Shown: positions 24,589 to 33,323 of the stretch, one piece after another
Position numbering within the stretch: the stretch's first letter is position 1
How the letters are laid out: every line of letters begins with the position of its first letter
Source of the DNA: Bacteroidales bacterium
GTDB lineage: Bacteria; Bacteroidota; Bacteroidia; Bacteroidales; VadinHA17
Length of the DNA stretch: 51,301 nucleotides
Direction: 5' to 3'
Assembly: GCA_016928075.1 (NCBI GenBank)
Contig: JAFGLJ010000038.1
Span: 1-51,301 of the forward strand
The notes under the pieces: generated by a model
Database searches by the model: none
Told to the model about the DNA's origin: nothing
The model's input: only the letters and a program-made list of their open reading frames with translations
Position numbers and translations under genes: made by a program

Positions 24589-25005
24589 ACCGTGAGGGGG
24601 GTGTATATCCTGATCTTGTGCATCCCCTGTTAATAAACTCCCGGTTACACCCATCCGAAATAACTACTCGCTATTCCTTTTAAATAAGCCACGCTCCTTA
24701 ATTCTGATAAATATTGAAGCCTTTATTACCACTTTATTCTATATGCTGTGTTCAGGGAGATCATAATTCTCAGCCTATGTTTTTAAATATGGGCTAATCT
24801 TTTCTCTTTTTCTAAAATATCTGTATCTTAAAGAAATATATTTAAGTGTATAATATACATTAAATGTTTTTTATATATTTGTAATGTGTGTTTTTAATAT
24901 TGAATAAAAGACTGTTACCATCACTCAAAAGGACCAGGGTATTGCAGAAAGGGTATATAAGGGTACAGCTTTTTCCTGATTTCTATTAACTAACTCTAAA
25001 ATGAA
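24589..25005. other. 417-nt non-coding control region before the arabinose operon
   Basis: No coding frame of note on either strand. The first 40 nt hold a weak possible hairpin after the membrane gene stop. The middle is AT-rich and unremarkable. The last 165 nt hold the inverted repeat and -7 box described separately and a long leader of roughly 115-120 nt before the symporter ATG at 25006. Confidence 0.6.
24846..24881 (+). promoter_or_regulatory. Candidate operator and -7 box of the arabinose operon
   Basis: An inverted repeat GTGTATA-A-TATACAT (24846-24860, 6 of 7 arm positions paired) lies 13 nt upstream of TATATTTG (24874-24881), a match to TAnnTTTG. It occupies the place where the -33 element would be, and no TTTG is found there. 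This fits an operator for a regulator that blocks polymerase, plausibly the Nudix AraR encoded in the operon. Confidence 0.45.
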
Positions 25006-26658
25006 ATGACATTAATTGACTGGATTGTACTCGGACTGTTCTGTCTTGGTTTAGTTGCAGTAATTGTCTGGGTGGTAAGAAAGAAGGAGGAAACTACATC
25101 GGATTATTTTCTTGCCGGACGTGATGCAACATGGATAGCCATAGGTGCTTCCATATTTGCTTCGAATATTGGTTCTGAACATCTTGTTGGTCTGGCCGGC
25201 ACTGGTGCATCAAGTGGAATGGCAATGGCCCACTGGGAGATACATGCCTGGGTGATACTAATCCTCGGATGGCTGTTTGTTCCTTTTTATGCCAGGAGTG
25301 GTGTATTCACTATGCCTGAATTCCTGGAAAAGAGATATAATTCTGGATCCAGGTCCGTCCTTTCAATTATTTCTCTTGTCACCTATGTTTTGACAAAGGT
25401 TGCGGTTACAGTGTATGCCGGCGGGGTCGTATTTAAAGAGGTGTTTGGTATAGAATCAATTTTTGGAATTGATTTTTTCTGGATAAGTGCCGTCGGGCTC
25501 GTTTTGCTTACAGGTATATACACCGTTCTGGGAGGAATGAAGGCAGTACTGGCGACTTCGGTTATTCAAACACCGGTATTATTAATTGGTTCAATAGTGA
25601 TCCTGATTATGGGATTGATTAAACTGGGTGGCTGGAATGAATTGATGGAGATATGTCGTGCCGTACCCGTAAACGAATATGGGGACAGTATGACTTCACT
25701 TGTCCGGTCGGCAAAAGATACTGAATTTCCATGGACAGGAGTACTGTTCGGGTCAGCAATAATTGGTTTCTGGTATTGGTGTACCGATCAATATATAGTA
25801 CAGAGAGTGTTATCAGGAAGAGACCAGAAACAATCGCGGCGAGGTACCATTTTTGGCTCTTACCTGAAGCTGACACCTGTATTTATATTTTTGATTCCAG
25901 GCATGATAGCTTTTGCATTGAATCAGAAGGGATTAATGGAACTGACAAATTCTGACGCCGCTTTTCCTGCCCTTATTACGGAATTATTGCCCATAGGTTT
26001 CAAGGGGATAGTAGTGGGAGGTATACTGGCGGCATTAATGAGTTCTTTATCATCGCTTTTTAACTCCTCAGCCACCCTGTTCACTGTGGATTTCTATAAG
26101 AAATTTAAGCCTGATGCCACTGAAAGGAGGTTGGTACTGGTAGGGAGGATTGCCACTGCTGTGGTGGTGGTTCTGGGAGTACTCTGGATACCGGTAATGA
26201 GAGGGCTTGGAAATGTTTTATACCAATATCTTCAGGAAGTTCAGTCCATGCTTGCTCCGGGTATAGCAGCTGTTTTTCTGCTTGGCATACTTTCAAAGAG
26301 GACCACTCCCGCAGCCGGTCTCACCGGACTAATCACTGGCTTTACACTGGGGATGCTCAAGCTGGGGTTCAAAGTATTTGAAGAAGCTATACCACCAGGA
26401 TCATTCTGGTCCAGGCTATTTGTTGAGACAAATGTGTACCATTATGAGGTTGCACTTTTTATCCTTGTAGTACTTGTGATGATAGTAGTTAGTTCATTCA
26501 CTGAAAAGAAAGATGCTGAATCAATACGCGGATTGTATCTGCGTTCAGCAAGCCCTGAACAAAAAGCTATTACAAGGGCAAGCTGGAACAACTGGGATCT
26601 GTTTAATTCAGCCATTGTCATAGCAGTAGTAATATTATTTTACGCATATTTCTGGTAG
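25006..26658 (+). CDS. Sodium/solute symporter (SSS family), probable L-arabinose importer
   Basis: A 550-residue inner membrane protein with about 13-14 hydrophobic helices. The family's sodium-site neighbourhood is visible (SDYFLAGRDATWIAIGASIFASNIGSEH, given here in parts: SDYFLAGRD and FASNIGSEHLVGLAGTGAS), as is the GSAIIGFWYWCTDQYIVQRVL motif region of SGLT-type transporters. It is the first gene of the arabinose operon, 14 nt before araA, so arabinose is the likely cargo; it could also carry arabino-oligosaccharide products. The operon has no SusC/SusD pair. Confidence 0.88.
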   Translation: MTLIDWIVLGLFCLGLVAVIVWVVRKKEETTSDYFLAGRDATWIAIGASIFASNIGSEHLVGLAGTGASSGMAMAHWEIHAWVILILGWLFVPFYARSGVFTMPEFLEKRYNSGSRSVLSIISLVTYVLTKVAVTVYAGGVVFKEVFGIESIFGIDFFWISAVGLVLLTGIYTVLGGMKAVLATSVIQTPVLLIGSIVILIMGLIKLGGWNELMEICRAVPVNEYGDSMTSLVRSAKDTEFPWTGVLFGSAIIGFWYWCTDQYIVQRVLSGRDQKQSRRGTIFGSYLKLTPVFIFLIPGMIAFALNQKGLMELTNSDAAFPALITELLPIGFKGIVVGGILAALMSSLSSLFNSSATLFTVDFYKKFKPDATERRLVLVGRIATAVVVVLGVLWIPVMRGLGNVLYQYLQEVQSMLAPGIAAVFLLGILSKRTTPAAGLTGLITGFTLGMLKLGFKVFEEAIPPGSFWSRLFVETNVYHYEVALFILVVLVMIVVSSFTEKKDAESIRGLYLRSASPEQKAITRASWNNWDLFNSAIVIAVVILFYAYFW

Positions 26659-26672
26659 AAAAATTTAGGGTA

Positions 26673-28169
26673 ATGGATATTTATGGTAATTCTGAAATCT
26701 GGTTTGTCACTGGCAGCCAGCACCTTTATGGTGAAGAAGTATTAAGAAAAGTAAAAGAAGATTCTGAAGTAATAACAGGGTATCTTGATGAGGCCAGAGA
26801 AATTCCTGTTAAAGTAGTTTTCAAGCCTGTTCTTACATCGGCCGATGCAATAACAGGATTATGCTCGCAGGCAAATAATGAAGATAAATGTATCGGTCTC
26901 ATAACATGGATGCATACATTCTCACCTGCAAAAATGTGGATCAACGGCCTGAAGTCACTTACAAAGCCAATCTTACATTTTCACACACAGTTCAACCGTG
27001 ATATCCCGTGGAAGGATATTGATATGGACTTTATGAACCTTAATCAGTCGGCTCATGGAGGAAGGGAGTTCGGCTTTGCCGGGTCGCGCCTGCGACTTGA
27101 AAGGAAAGTTGTTACAGGTCACTGGAAAGATAAGCAATGTATTGAAGAAATAGCAATATGGTCACGTGCAGCTGTTGCCCTTGCTGATACAAAGAAGCTC
27201 AGAATAGCACGCTTTGGTGATAATATGAGGGATGTGGCAGTAACCGAAGGAGATAAAGTCTCAGCACAGGTTCAGATGAACTATTCTGTTCATGGATATG
27301 GTGTTGGTGACCTTGTTAAGGAATGTAACGATATTTCAGATAAGGATATTGAAAATCTGATAAGCGAATATGGTGATTTGTACAGGGTAGAAGACAGGAA
27401 TATATTGAAATCGGACTTTTTGAAAGATGCTGCAAGAATAGAAATAGGCCTGCGAAATTTCCTTGAGAGGGGAGGTTTCAAAGCTTTTACCACGACATTT
27501 GAAGATCTGCATGGCTTACCCCAGTTGCCCGGTTTGGCCGTACAAAGACTGATGGCTGAGGGCTACGGATTCGGAGCTGAAGGCGACTGGAAAACCTCTG
27601 CTCTCATACGGTCAATGAAGGTGATGGCTAGTGGCCTGGATGGAGGAACATCATTTATGGAAGACTATACCTATCATCTTGAACCCGGTAAAAATGCAGT
27701 ACTGGGTGCACATATGCTTGAGATCTGTCCCAGCATTGGTGGTGAAAAACCTAAACTGGAAATACATCCCCTTTCCATAGGAGGTAAAGAAGATCCTGCC
27801 AGGTTGGTATTCAAGGCAGGCCCGGGTAATGGCATTAACGCTTCAATAATTGACCTTGGTAACAGATTCCGCATGTTATTGAATCCGGTCAGGGTGATAG
27901 AATGCCCGGATATGCCTAAACTGCCTGTTGCAAGCGTACTCTGGGAACCGGCTCCCGATCTGAAAACGGCAGCAACCGCCTGGATAATTGCCGGAGGCGC
28001 ACACCATACAGGGTTTTCAACGGCACTTGATAAGCGCTATTTGCATGATTTTGGGTCGATGCTGGGGATAGAAATTGTGGATATCGACAGGGATATAATA
28101 CTTGAAGAATTTAAAAATCAACTCAGGTGGAATGATTTGTTCTTCCACCTGAAAGGGGGAATGGCTTAA
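26673..28169 (+). CDS. araA: L-arabinose isomerase
   Basis: A 498-residue metal-dependent enzyme that interconverts L-arabinose and L-ribulose. The N-terminus (EIWFVTGSQHLYGEEVL) and the central GDWKTSALIRSMKVM, SFMEDYTYH and H-containing GGAHHTGFS motifs are diagnostic; metal-binding Glu and His residues lie in AEGYGFGAEGDWK-type, LEICPSI and HTGFS segments. Length is normal. It is the second gene of the operon, followed 33 nt later by the Nudix regulator. Confidence 0.97.
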   Translation: MDIYGNSEIWFVTGSQHLYGEEVLRKVKEDSEVITGYLDEAREIPVKVVFKPVLTSADAITGLCSQANNEDKCIGLITWMHTFSPAKMWINGLKSLTKPILHFHTQFNRDIPWKDIDMDFMNLNQSAHGGREFGFAGSRLRLERKVVTGHWKDKQCIEEIAIWSRAAVALADTKKLRIARFGDNMRDVAVTEGDKVSAQVQMNYSVHGYGVGDLVKECNDISDKDIENLISEYGDLYRVEDRNILKSDFLKDAARIEIGLRNFLERGGFKAFTTTFEDLHGLPQLPGLAVQRLMAEGYGFGAEGDWKTSALIRSMKVMASGLDGGTSFMEDYTYHLEPGKNAVLGAHMLEICPSIGGEKPKLEIHPLSIGGKEDPARLVFKAGPGNGINASIIDLGNRFRMLLNPVRVIECPDMPKLPVASVLWEPAPDLKTAATAWIIAGGAHHTGFSTALDKRYLHDFGSMLGIEIVDIDRDIILEEFKNQLRWNDLFFHLKGGMA

Positions 28170-28202
28170 TCTGTTCCCTTTTTCTTACCATGCAAATAAA
28201 CC

Positions 28203-28907
28203 ATGACTAATTATTACGAAGTACTGGATAAAAACCTGGTAGCAGTCGATTGTGTTATCTTTGGATATGATATATCGGATAAGGAATTGAAATTACTCCT
28301 TGTTAAAAGGAAATTTGAACCTGAATACGGAAAGTGGACTCTCCCCGGTGGTTTTGTAAAGAAAGATGAAGGAGTACTGGAAGCTGCCTGCAGGGTACTT
28401 TACCAGCTTACAAGTCTCAAAGATGTTTATATGGAGCAATCATATGCCTGGGGAGATGTTGACAGGGATTCAGGGGGTAGGGTAATAACCATTTCACATT
28501 TTGCGCTGATCAAGACTCACGAACTGGATCCTGTAATGATAGAGGCAAGCGTTGCTCACTGGCGCTCAATATCCAGGTTGCCTAAACTCATCTTTGACCA
28601 CCGTAGGATCATAGACAGAGCATACAAGGAACTTATCGACAGGATAAAGGTTAAACCCGTTGGTTTTGAACTGCTGCCTGAAAAATTTACCCTTGTTCAA
28701 CTCCAGGATCTTTATGAAGCTATTTATCAGAGAAAAATAGATAAGAGGAATTTCAGGAAGAAAATAATTTCCATGAATTTACTCGAAAAAATGGATGAGA
28801 AAGAAAAAGAAACATCCAAAAAAGGAGCTTATTACTACAGGTTCATACCATCAAGGTATGAAGATTTTAAAAGGCAGGGGTTTTACTTTAATCTTGATGT
28901 CCAGTAA
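28203..28907 (+). CDS. araR: Nudix-type transcriptional regulator of arabinose use (AraR, NrtR family)
   Basis: A 234-residue protein with a Nudix-fold domain (about 10-145, LLVKRKFEPEYGKWTLPGG) and a C-terminal winged helix (about 160-230, FTLVQLQDLYEAIYQRKID). The Nudix box is degraded: the region reads GGFVKKDEGVLEAACRVLYQ, lacking the REUxEE glutamates, so it should bind a ligand rather than hydrolyse it. This is the hallmark of NrtR/AraR regulators, which in Bacteroides control arabinose genes and respond to L-arabinose. Its place inside the operon it probably controls suggests autoregulation. A 17-nt inverted repeat lies just after it. Confidence 0.9.
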   Translation: MTNYYEVLDKNLVAVDCVIFGYDISDKELKLLLVKRKFEPEYGKWTLPGGFVKKDEGVLEAACRVLYQLTSLKDVYMEQSYAWGDVDRDSGGRVITISHFALIKTHELDPVMIEASVAHWRSISRLPKLIFDHRRIIDRAYKELIDRIKVKPVGFELLPEKFTLVQLQDLYEAIYQRKIDKRNFRKKIISMNLLEKMDEKEKETSKKGAYYYRFIPSRYEDFKRQGFYFNLDVQ

Positions 28908-28933
28908 AACATAACAGTCGCGCTGATTGGTGA

Positions 28934-28950
28934 GCTGATTATTAATCAGC
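28934..28950. promoter_or_regulatory. Inverted repeat between araR and araD
   Basis: GCTGATT (28934-28940), spacer ATT, AATCAGC (28944-28950): perfect 7-bp arms. A direct partial copy of the left arm (GCTGATTGG) lies 12 nt upstream. It has no T-run, so it is not a standard terminator; it could be an operator, a weak attenuator or an mRNA processing hairpin. Confidence 0.4.
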
Positions 28951-28980
28951 CATTAAAGCTATAATTAAAAGTATTTTAAT

Positions 28981-29685
28981 ATGCTGCAAAAACTTAAAGA
29001 GGAAGTTCTCAGGGCTAATATCAGCCTTAAAGAATCAGGACTTGTTATACTTACCTGGGGTAATGTTAGCGGAATTGACAGGGATAACAACCTCATGGTA
29101 ATCAAACCATCGGGAATAGAATATGATGCTATGACAGTTGATGATATGGTAGTGGTGGATATGGATGGTAAGGTGGTTGAAGGAGATCTTAACCCCTCAT
29201 CTGATACTCCCACACATCTTGAAATTTACAGGCATTTCCCAGGCGCGGGGGGAATAGTACATACACATTCAACATATGCAACTGCATGGGCACAGGCCGG
29301 AAGGTCAATACCTGCAATGGGTACAACCCATGCCGATCATTTTTATGGTGATATACCCTGTACAAGGAAACTGAGACCTGAGGAGGTGAAAAACGATTAT
29401 GAATTGAATACGGGTAAGGTTATTGTTGAAACTTTTAAGAATATAGAAGAATCATCCGTGCCCGGCGTTATAGTAAATGACCATGGTCCTTTTACCTGGG
29501 GCAGAAATGCTGAAGAAGCTGTTTATAACGCCATTGTCCTTGAGGAAGTGGCAAGAATGGCAGCTTTAACCCACTCTATTGCCGGTAATAATATTATTGA
29601 TAAATACCTTCTGGATAAACACTATTTAAGAAAACATGGCCGGGATGCATATTATGGCCAGAAAAAAAAGCCTGATCATGAGTAA
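28981..29685 (+). CDS. araD: L-ribulose-5-phosphate 4-epimerase
   Basis: A 234-residue class II aldolase-fold enzyme that converts L-ribulose 5-phosphate to D-xylulose 5-phosphate with a metal ion. Visible are the phosphate-binding TWGNVSGID and KPSG, metal-binding [14 protein letters not shown], and [13 protein letters not shown]. Length and start are normal. Its last 8 nt overlap the araB start, so translation is coupled. It closes the L-arabinose pathway into the pentose phosphate pool. Confidence 0.96.
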   Translation: MLQKLKEEVLRANISLKESGLVILTWGNVSGIDRDNNLMVIKPSGIEYDAMTVDDMVVVDMDGKVVEGDLNPSSDTPTHLEIYRHFPGAGGIVHTHSTYATAWAQAGRSIPAMGTTHADHFYGDIPCTRKLRPEEVKNDYELNTGKVIVETFKNIEESSVPGVIVNDHGPFTWGRNAEEAVYNAIVLEEVARMAALTHSIAGNNIIDKYLLDKHYLRKHGRDAYYGQKKKPDHE

Positions 29686-31342
29686 GTATGTTATTGGAAT
29701 TGATTTTGGAACGCTTTCAGGACGCTCGGTCCTGATAGATGTTGAAAATGGTAACGAAATTGCAACAGATGTCCTCGATTATTCCCATGGAGTAATGGAT
29801 TCTGAATTACCCGATGGTACAAAGCTGGGCGTTGACTGGGCCCTGCAACATCCCGATGATTACCTTGAAGTACTGAAAAAGACTATTCCTGCTATTTTGA
29901 GCAAGTCAGGGATAAGCCCCGCAGAGGTAATTGGGGTAGGGATTGACTTTACGGCATGTACGGTATTACCGGTTAAGGCCGATGGCACCCCTTTATGTAA
30001 AATGAGCGAATTCTCAAGCGAGCCAAATGCATGGATAAAATTATGGAAGCATCATGCAGCACAACCTGAAGCCAATAAGCTGAATGAGATTGCCGAAAAG
30101 CAGGGCCAGAAGTTTCTTAAAAGATATGGTGGAAAAATATCTTCCGAATGGCTTGTCCCTAAAGTCTGGCAGACGCTGAATGAAGCTCCTGAAGTGTATC
30201 ATGCTGCCGACAGGTTTATTGAGGCAGCTGACTGGATAATATGGCAGCTTACGGGTAACGAAATAAGAAATACCTGCACTGCAGGCTATAAGGCAATATG
30301 GCATAAACATGACGGATATCCGGATAATAGTTTTTTTACTTCGCTTCACCCCGGGCTGAAAGACCTCGTTATCAAGAAGCTTTCAAGTGAATTATACCCT
30401 GTCGGAACCAAGGCGGGTGAAATAACACCGGAGGCAGCCAGACTGACAGGGTTACTTGAGGGAACAGCCGTAGCAGTTGCTAATGTTGATGCTCATGTGT
30501 CTGTTCCTGCTGTTGGGATAACCAATCCGGGTAAGATGCTTATGATAATGGGTACCTCAACATGCCATATGGTGCTTGGAGAAAATGAAAGGACCGTACC
30601 AGGTATGTGCGGGGTGGTGGAAGATGGCATAATTGAAGGCTATTTTGGATATGAGGCAGGTCAATCATGCGTGGGTGATCATTTTCAGTGGTTTGTCGAA
30701 AATTGCACTCCTCCAGAATATTTCAGGGAGGCAGAAAAAAAAGGCCTGGATATACATGATATCCTGACAGAAAAGGCGAAAAGACTGAAGCCGGGGGAGA
30801 GTGGGCTGGTAGCCCTGGACTGGTGGAATGGTAACCGGTCTGTACTGGTTGATGTTGACCTTACAGGCATGATGATTGGTATGACACTCGCAACAAAACC
30901 GGAAGAAATATACCTGGCACTTATTGAAGCAACCGCTTATGGTACAAGGATGATAATTGATACATTCCATGAGAATGGAGTGCCTGTAAATGAATTGTAT
31001 GCCGCCGGAGGAATTGCCGAAAAGAATCCTTTTATAATGCAGATATATGCTGATGTAACCAACAGGGAGATAAGGATATCCGGATCACCCCAGACGCCGG
31101 CACTCGGTTCTGCTATGTTCGGAGCCGTGGCCGCAGGAAAGGCCAGGGGAGGATATGATAATATTGTTGATGCCGCAAAGGTTATGGGAAAGGTGAAAGA
31201 TATAGTTTATAAACCATCAGCGGATAATGTCAGGGTATATGATAAATTGTACCATGAATACAAGATTCTGCATGATTACTTTGGCAGGGGAGATAACGAT
31301 GTGATGAAGAGGCTTAAAGAGATAAAAAAACAGGTTAAATAA
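29678..31342 (+). CDS. araB: Ribulokinase
   Basis: A 554-residue FGGY kinase that phosphorylates L-ribulose at O5. The start is placed at the ATG at 29678 ([21 protein letters not shown]), which is the conserved N-terminal ATPase motif; an upstream in-frame ATG at 29636 lies deep inside araD. The [17 protein letters not shown] and [13 protein letters not shown] motifs mark the C-terminal FGGY domain. It overlaps araD by 8 nt, and the GH127 gene starts in the next base after its stop. Confidence 0.96.
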   Translation: MSKYVIGIDFGTLSGRSVLIDVENGNEIATDVLDYSHGVMDSELPDGTKLGVDWALQHPDDYLEVLKKTIPAILSKSGISPAEVIGVGIDFTACTVLPVKADGTPLCKMSEFSSEPNAWIKLWKHHAAQPEANKLNEIAEKQGQKFLKRYGGKISSEWLVPKVWQTLNEAPEVYHAADRFIEAADWIIWQLTGNEIRNTCTAGYKAIWHKHDGYPDNSFFTSLHPGLKDLVIKKLSSELYPVGTKAGEITPEAARLTGLLEGTAVAVANVDAHVSVPAVGITNPGKMLMIMGTSTCHMVLGENERTVPGMCGVVEDGIIEGYFGYEAGQSCVGDHFQWFVENCTPPEYFREAEKKGLDIHDILTEKAKRLKPGESGLVALDWWNGNRSVLVDVDLTGMMIGMTLATKPEEIYLALIEATAYGTRMIIDTFHENGVPVNELYAAGGIAEKNPFIMQIYADVTNREIRISGSPQTPALGSAMFGAVAAGKARGGYDNIVDAAKVMGKVKDIVYKPSADNVRVYDKLYHEYKILHDYFGRGDNDVMKRLKEIKKQVK

Positions 31343-33307
31343 ATGTACAGGAATATAGCTGTTATTTATACAGTATTGATTTCAATACTATCTGGTTGCA
31401 TTGAGGATGAACCGGTCACAGACTCTTACTATCCCATCACACCGGTGAAGTTTACAGAGGTGAGAGTAAACGATAATTATTGGGCTCCAAGGATAGAAAC
31501 CAACAGGACTGTTACAATACCTTTTGCCCTTCAGAAAAACGAAGAAACCGGAAGAATGGACAATTTCAGAAAGGCGGCAGGTATTCTCGAGGGGCCTCAC
31601 CAGGGGAGACGCTTCAACGATACGGATGTTTTTAAAGTACTCGAAGGCGTTGCTTATTCACTGGCAGTACATCCCGACGGTGAACTTGAAAAATATGCAG
31701 ACAGCCTTATAGCTATTATTGCTGCAGCACAGGAAGAAGACGGCTACCTGATGACTGGAAGGACAATTGATCCTGAGAATCCTGCCCCCGGCCTTGGAAC
31801 TGAAAGATGGATACACCTGCAGGGGAGCCATGAACTATATAACTCGGGGCATCTGTATGAAGCTGCAGTTGCCTATTATGAAGCTACAGGAAAAACAAAT
31901 TTCCTCGACATAGCTGTTAAGAATGCTGACCTTCTCCTTGATACTTTCGGTCCCGGGAAGAAACAGGACGCACCCGGTCACCAGGTAATTGAGATGGGCC
32001 TTGCCAAACTATACAGAACTACAGGAAAAAAACAATATCTTGACCTGGCAAAATTCTTCCTTGACCAGAGAGGAAAACCTCATGAACGGGAACCATACCC
32101 TGAAGATTCTCCATTTGCACTATATAACGGTGACCTTTATATGCAGGACCATAAGCCTGTGAAAGAACAGAGCGAAGCCTGGGGGCATGCCGTTCGTGCA
32201 ACGTACATGTATGCGGGCATGGCAGATATAGCAGCCCTTACCGGCGATGAAGAATATCGTGAAGCGATCAACAGGATATGGAATAATGTGGTCAGCAAAA
32301 AAATGTACCTGACAGGTGGAGTAGGCTCAAGACATACCAGTGAAGCATTTGGAGAAGATTATGAATTACCGAATGTTGAAGCATATAACGAAACTTGTGC
32401 AGCCGTAGGTAATGCCTTCTGGAATCACAGGATGTTTCTTTCATCCGGAATGGCTGAATATATTGACGTACTGGAAAGAATAATGTATAATGGCCTGATA
32501 TCAGGCGTCAGCCTCAGTAGTAATCTTTTTTTCTATACAAATCCACTCGAATCATATGGTGGATATGAGAGAAGCCCATGGTTTGAAGTATCATGCTGTC
32601 CCGGTAATATTGTTCGGTTCCTCCCATCAGTGCCGGGATATATATATGCAAAGCAAAACAATAAGTTTTATGTGAACCTGTATGTCCAGAGTGAAGTTGA
32701 GACGGCAGTTGACGGTAAAACATTCAGATTAAAGCAACTCACTGAATATCCATGGAAGGGTGAGGTGAATATATCGGTTTTCCCGGGTAATAAGCGAAAT
32801 ATGACGATAATGCTCAGAATTCCCGGCTGGATGTATAACAAGCCTGTACCATCCGATCTTTATTATTTTGATGATCCGGATGATGGCGATTGGTCAGTGA
32901 AGATAAATGGGAAAGACTATAAAGGAATAATAACCAATGGTTATATTGCTGTTGAAAGGGAATGGGAAAATGGTGATGTAATAAGCCTTAACCTGCCAAT
33001 GACTATACATCGTGTGAAAGCAAATGAAAACGTCGAGCCTGACAGGGACAAAGTGGCACTGCAGAGGGGGCCTGTAGTCTGGTGTATCGAAGGTATCGAT
33101 AACCCGCAGGGGGTATTTAATACTGTTCTTCCCGGGCCAGCAGAATTTAATTTCATGACAGTTCCGGGAATACCACATGAACCGGGCATTATCCGGGGAG
33201 CGGCGAAGGATACTTCAGGGAATGATGTGGTCCTCACGGCTGTGCCTTATGCCTTCTGGGCCAACAGGGGAGGTGGAGAAATGACAGTATGGATTAAGAC
33301 AAATTAA
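31343..33307 (+). CDS. GH127-type beta-L-arabinofuranosidase lipoprotein
   Basis: A 654-residue lipoprotein (Cys19, ISILSGC) of the DUF1680/GH127 family, which releases beta-L-arabinofuranose residues, for example from hydroxyproline-linked or pectin-like chains. The (alpha/alpha)6-barrel zinc site of the family is complete: E350 and C352 in YNETCAAVGN, and C418/C419 in VSCCPGN, matching the Glu-Cys-Cys-Cys arrangement of HypBA1. An N-terminal acceptor region (DNYWAPRIETNRT) and a C-terminal beta domain (about 480-654) are normal. The ATG follows the araB stop directly. It feeds L-arabinose to the downstream pathway. Confidence 0.93.
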   Translation: MYRNIAVIYTVLISILSGCIEDEPVTDSYYPITPVKFTEVRVNDNYWAPRIETNRTVTIPFALQKNEETGRMDNFRKAAGILEGPHQGRRFNDTDVFKVLEGVAYSLAVHPDGELEKYADSLIAIIAAAQEEDGYLMTGRTIDPENPAPGLGTERWIHLQGSHELYNSGHLYEAAVAYYEATGKTNFLDIAVKNADLLLDTFGPGKKQDAPGHQVIEMGLAKLYRTTGKKQYLDLAKFFLDQRGKPHEREPYPEDSPFALYNGDLYMQDHKPVKEQSEAWGHAVRATYMYAGMADIAALTGDEEYREAINRIWNNVVSKKMYLTGGVGSRHTSEAFGEDYELPNVEAYNETCAAVGNAFWNHRMFLSSGMAEYIDVLERIMYNGLISGVSLSSNLFFYTNPLESYGGYERSPWFEVSCCPGNIVRFLPSVPGYIYAKQNNKFYVNLYVQSEVETAVDGKTFRLKQLTEYPWKGEVNISVFPGNKRNMTIMLRIPGWMYNKPVPSDLYYFDDPDDGDWSVKINGKDYKGIITNGYIAVEREWENGDVISLNLPMTIHRVKANENVEPDRDKVALQRGPVVWCIEGIDNPQGVFNTVLPGPAEFNFMTVPGIPHEPGIIRGAAKDTSGNDVVLTAVPYAFWANRGGGEMTVWIKTN

Positions 33308-33323
33308 AAATATAATTATTGAT

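Noticed and set aside
24589..24840. An RNA gene or riboswitch in the long leader of the arabinose operon
   Set aside because: No known conserved core or convincing set of stems was visible by eye.
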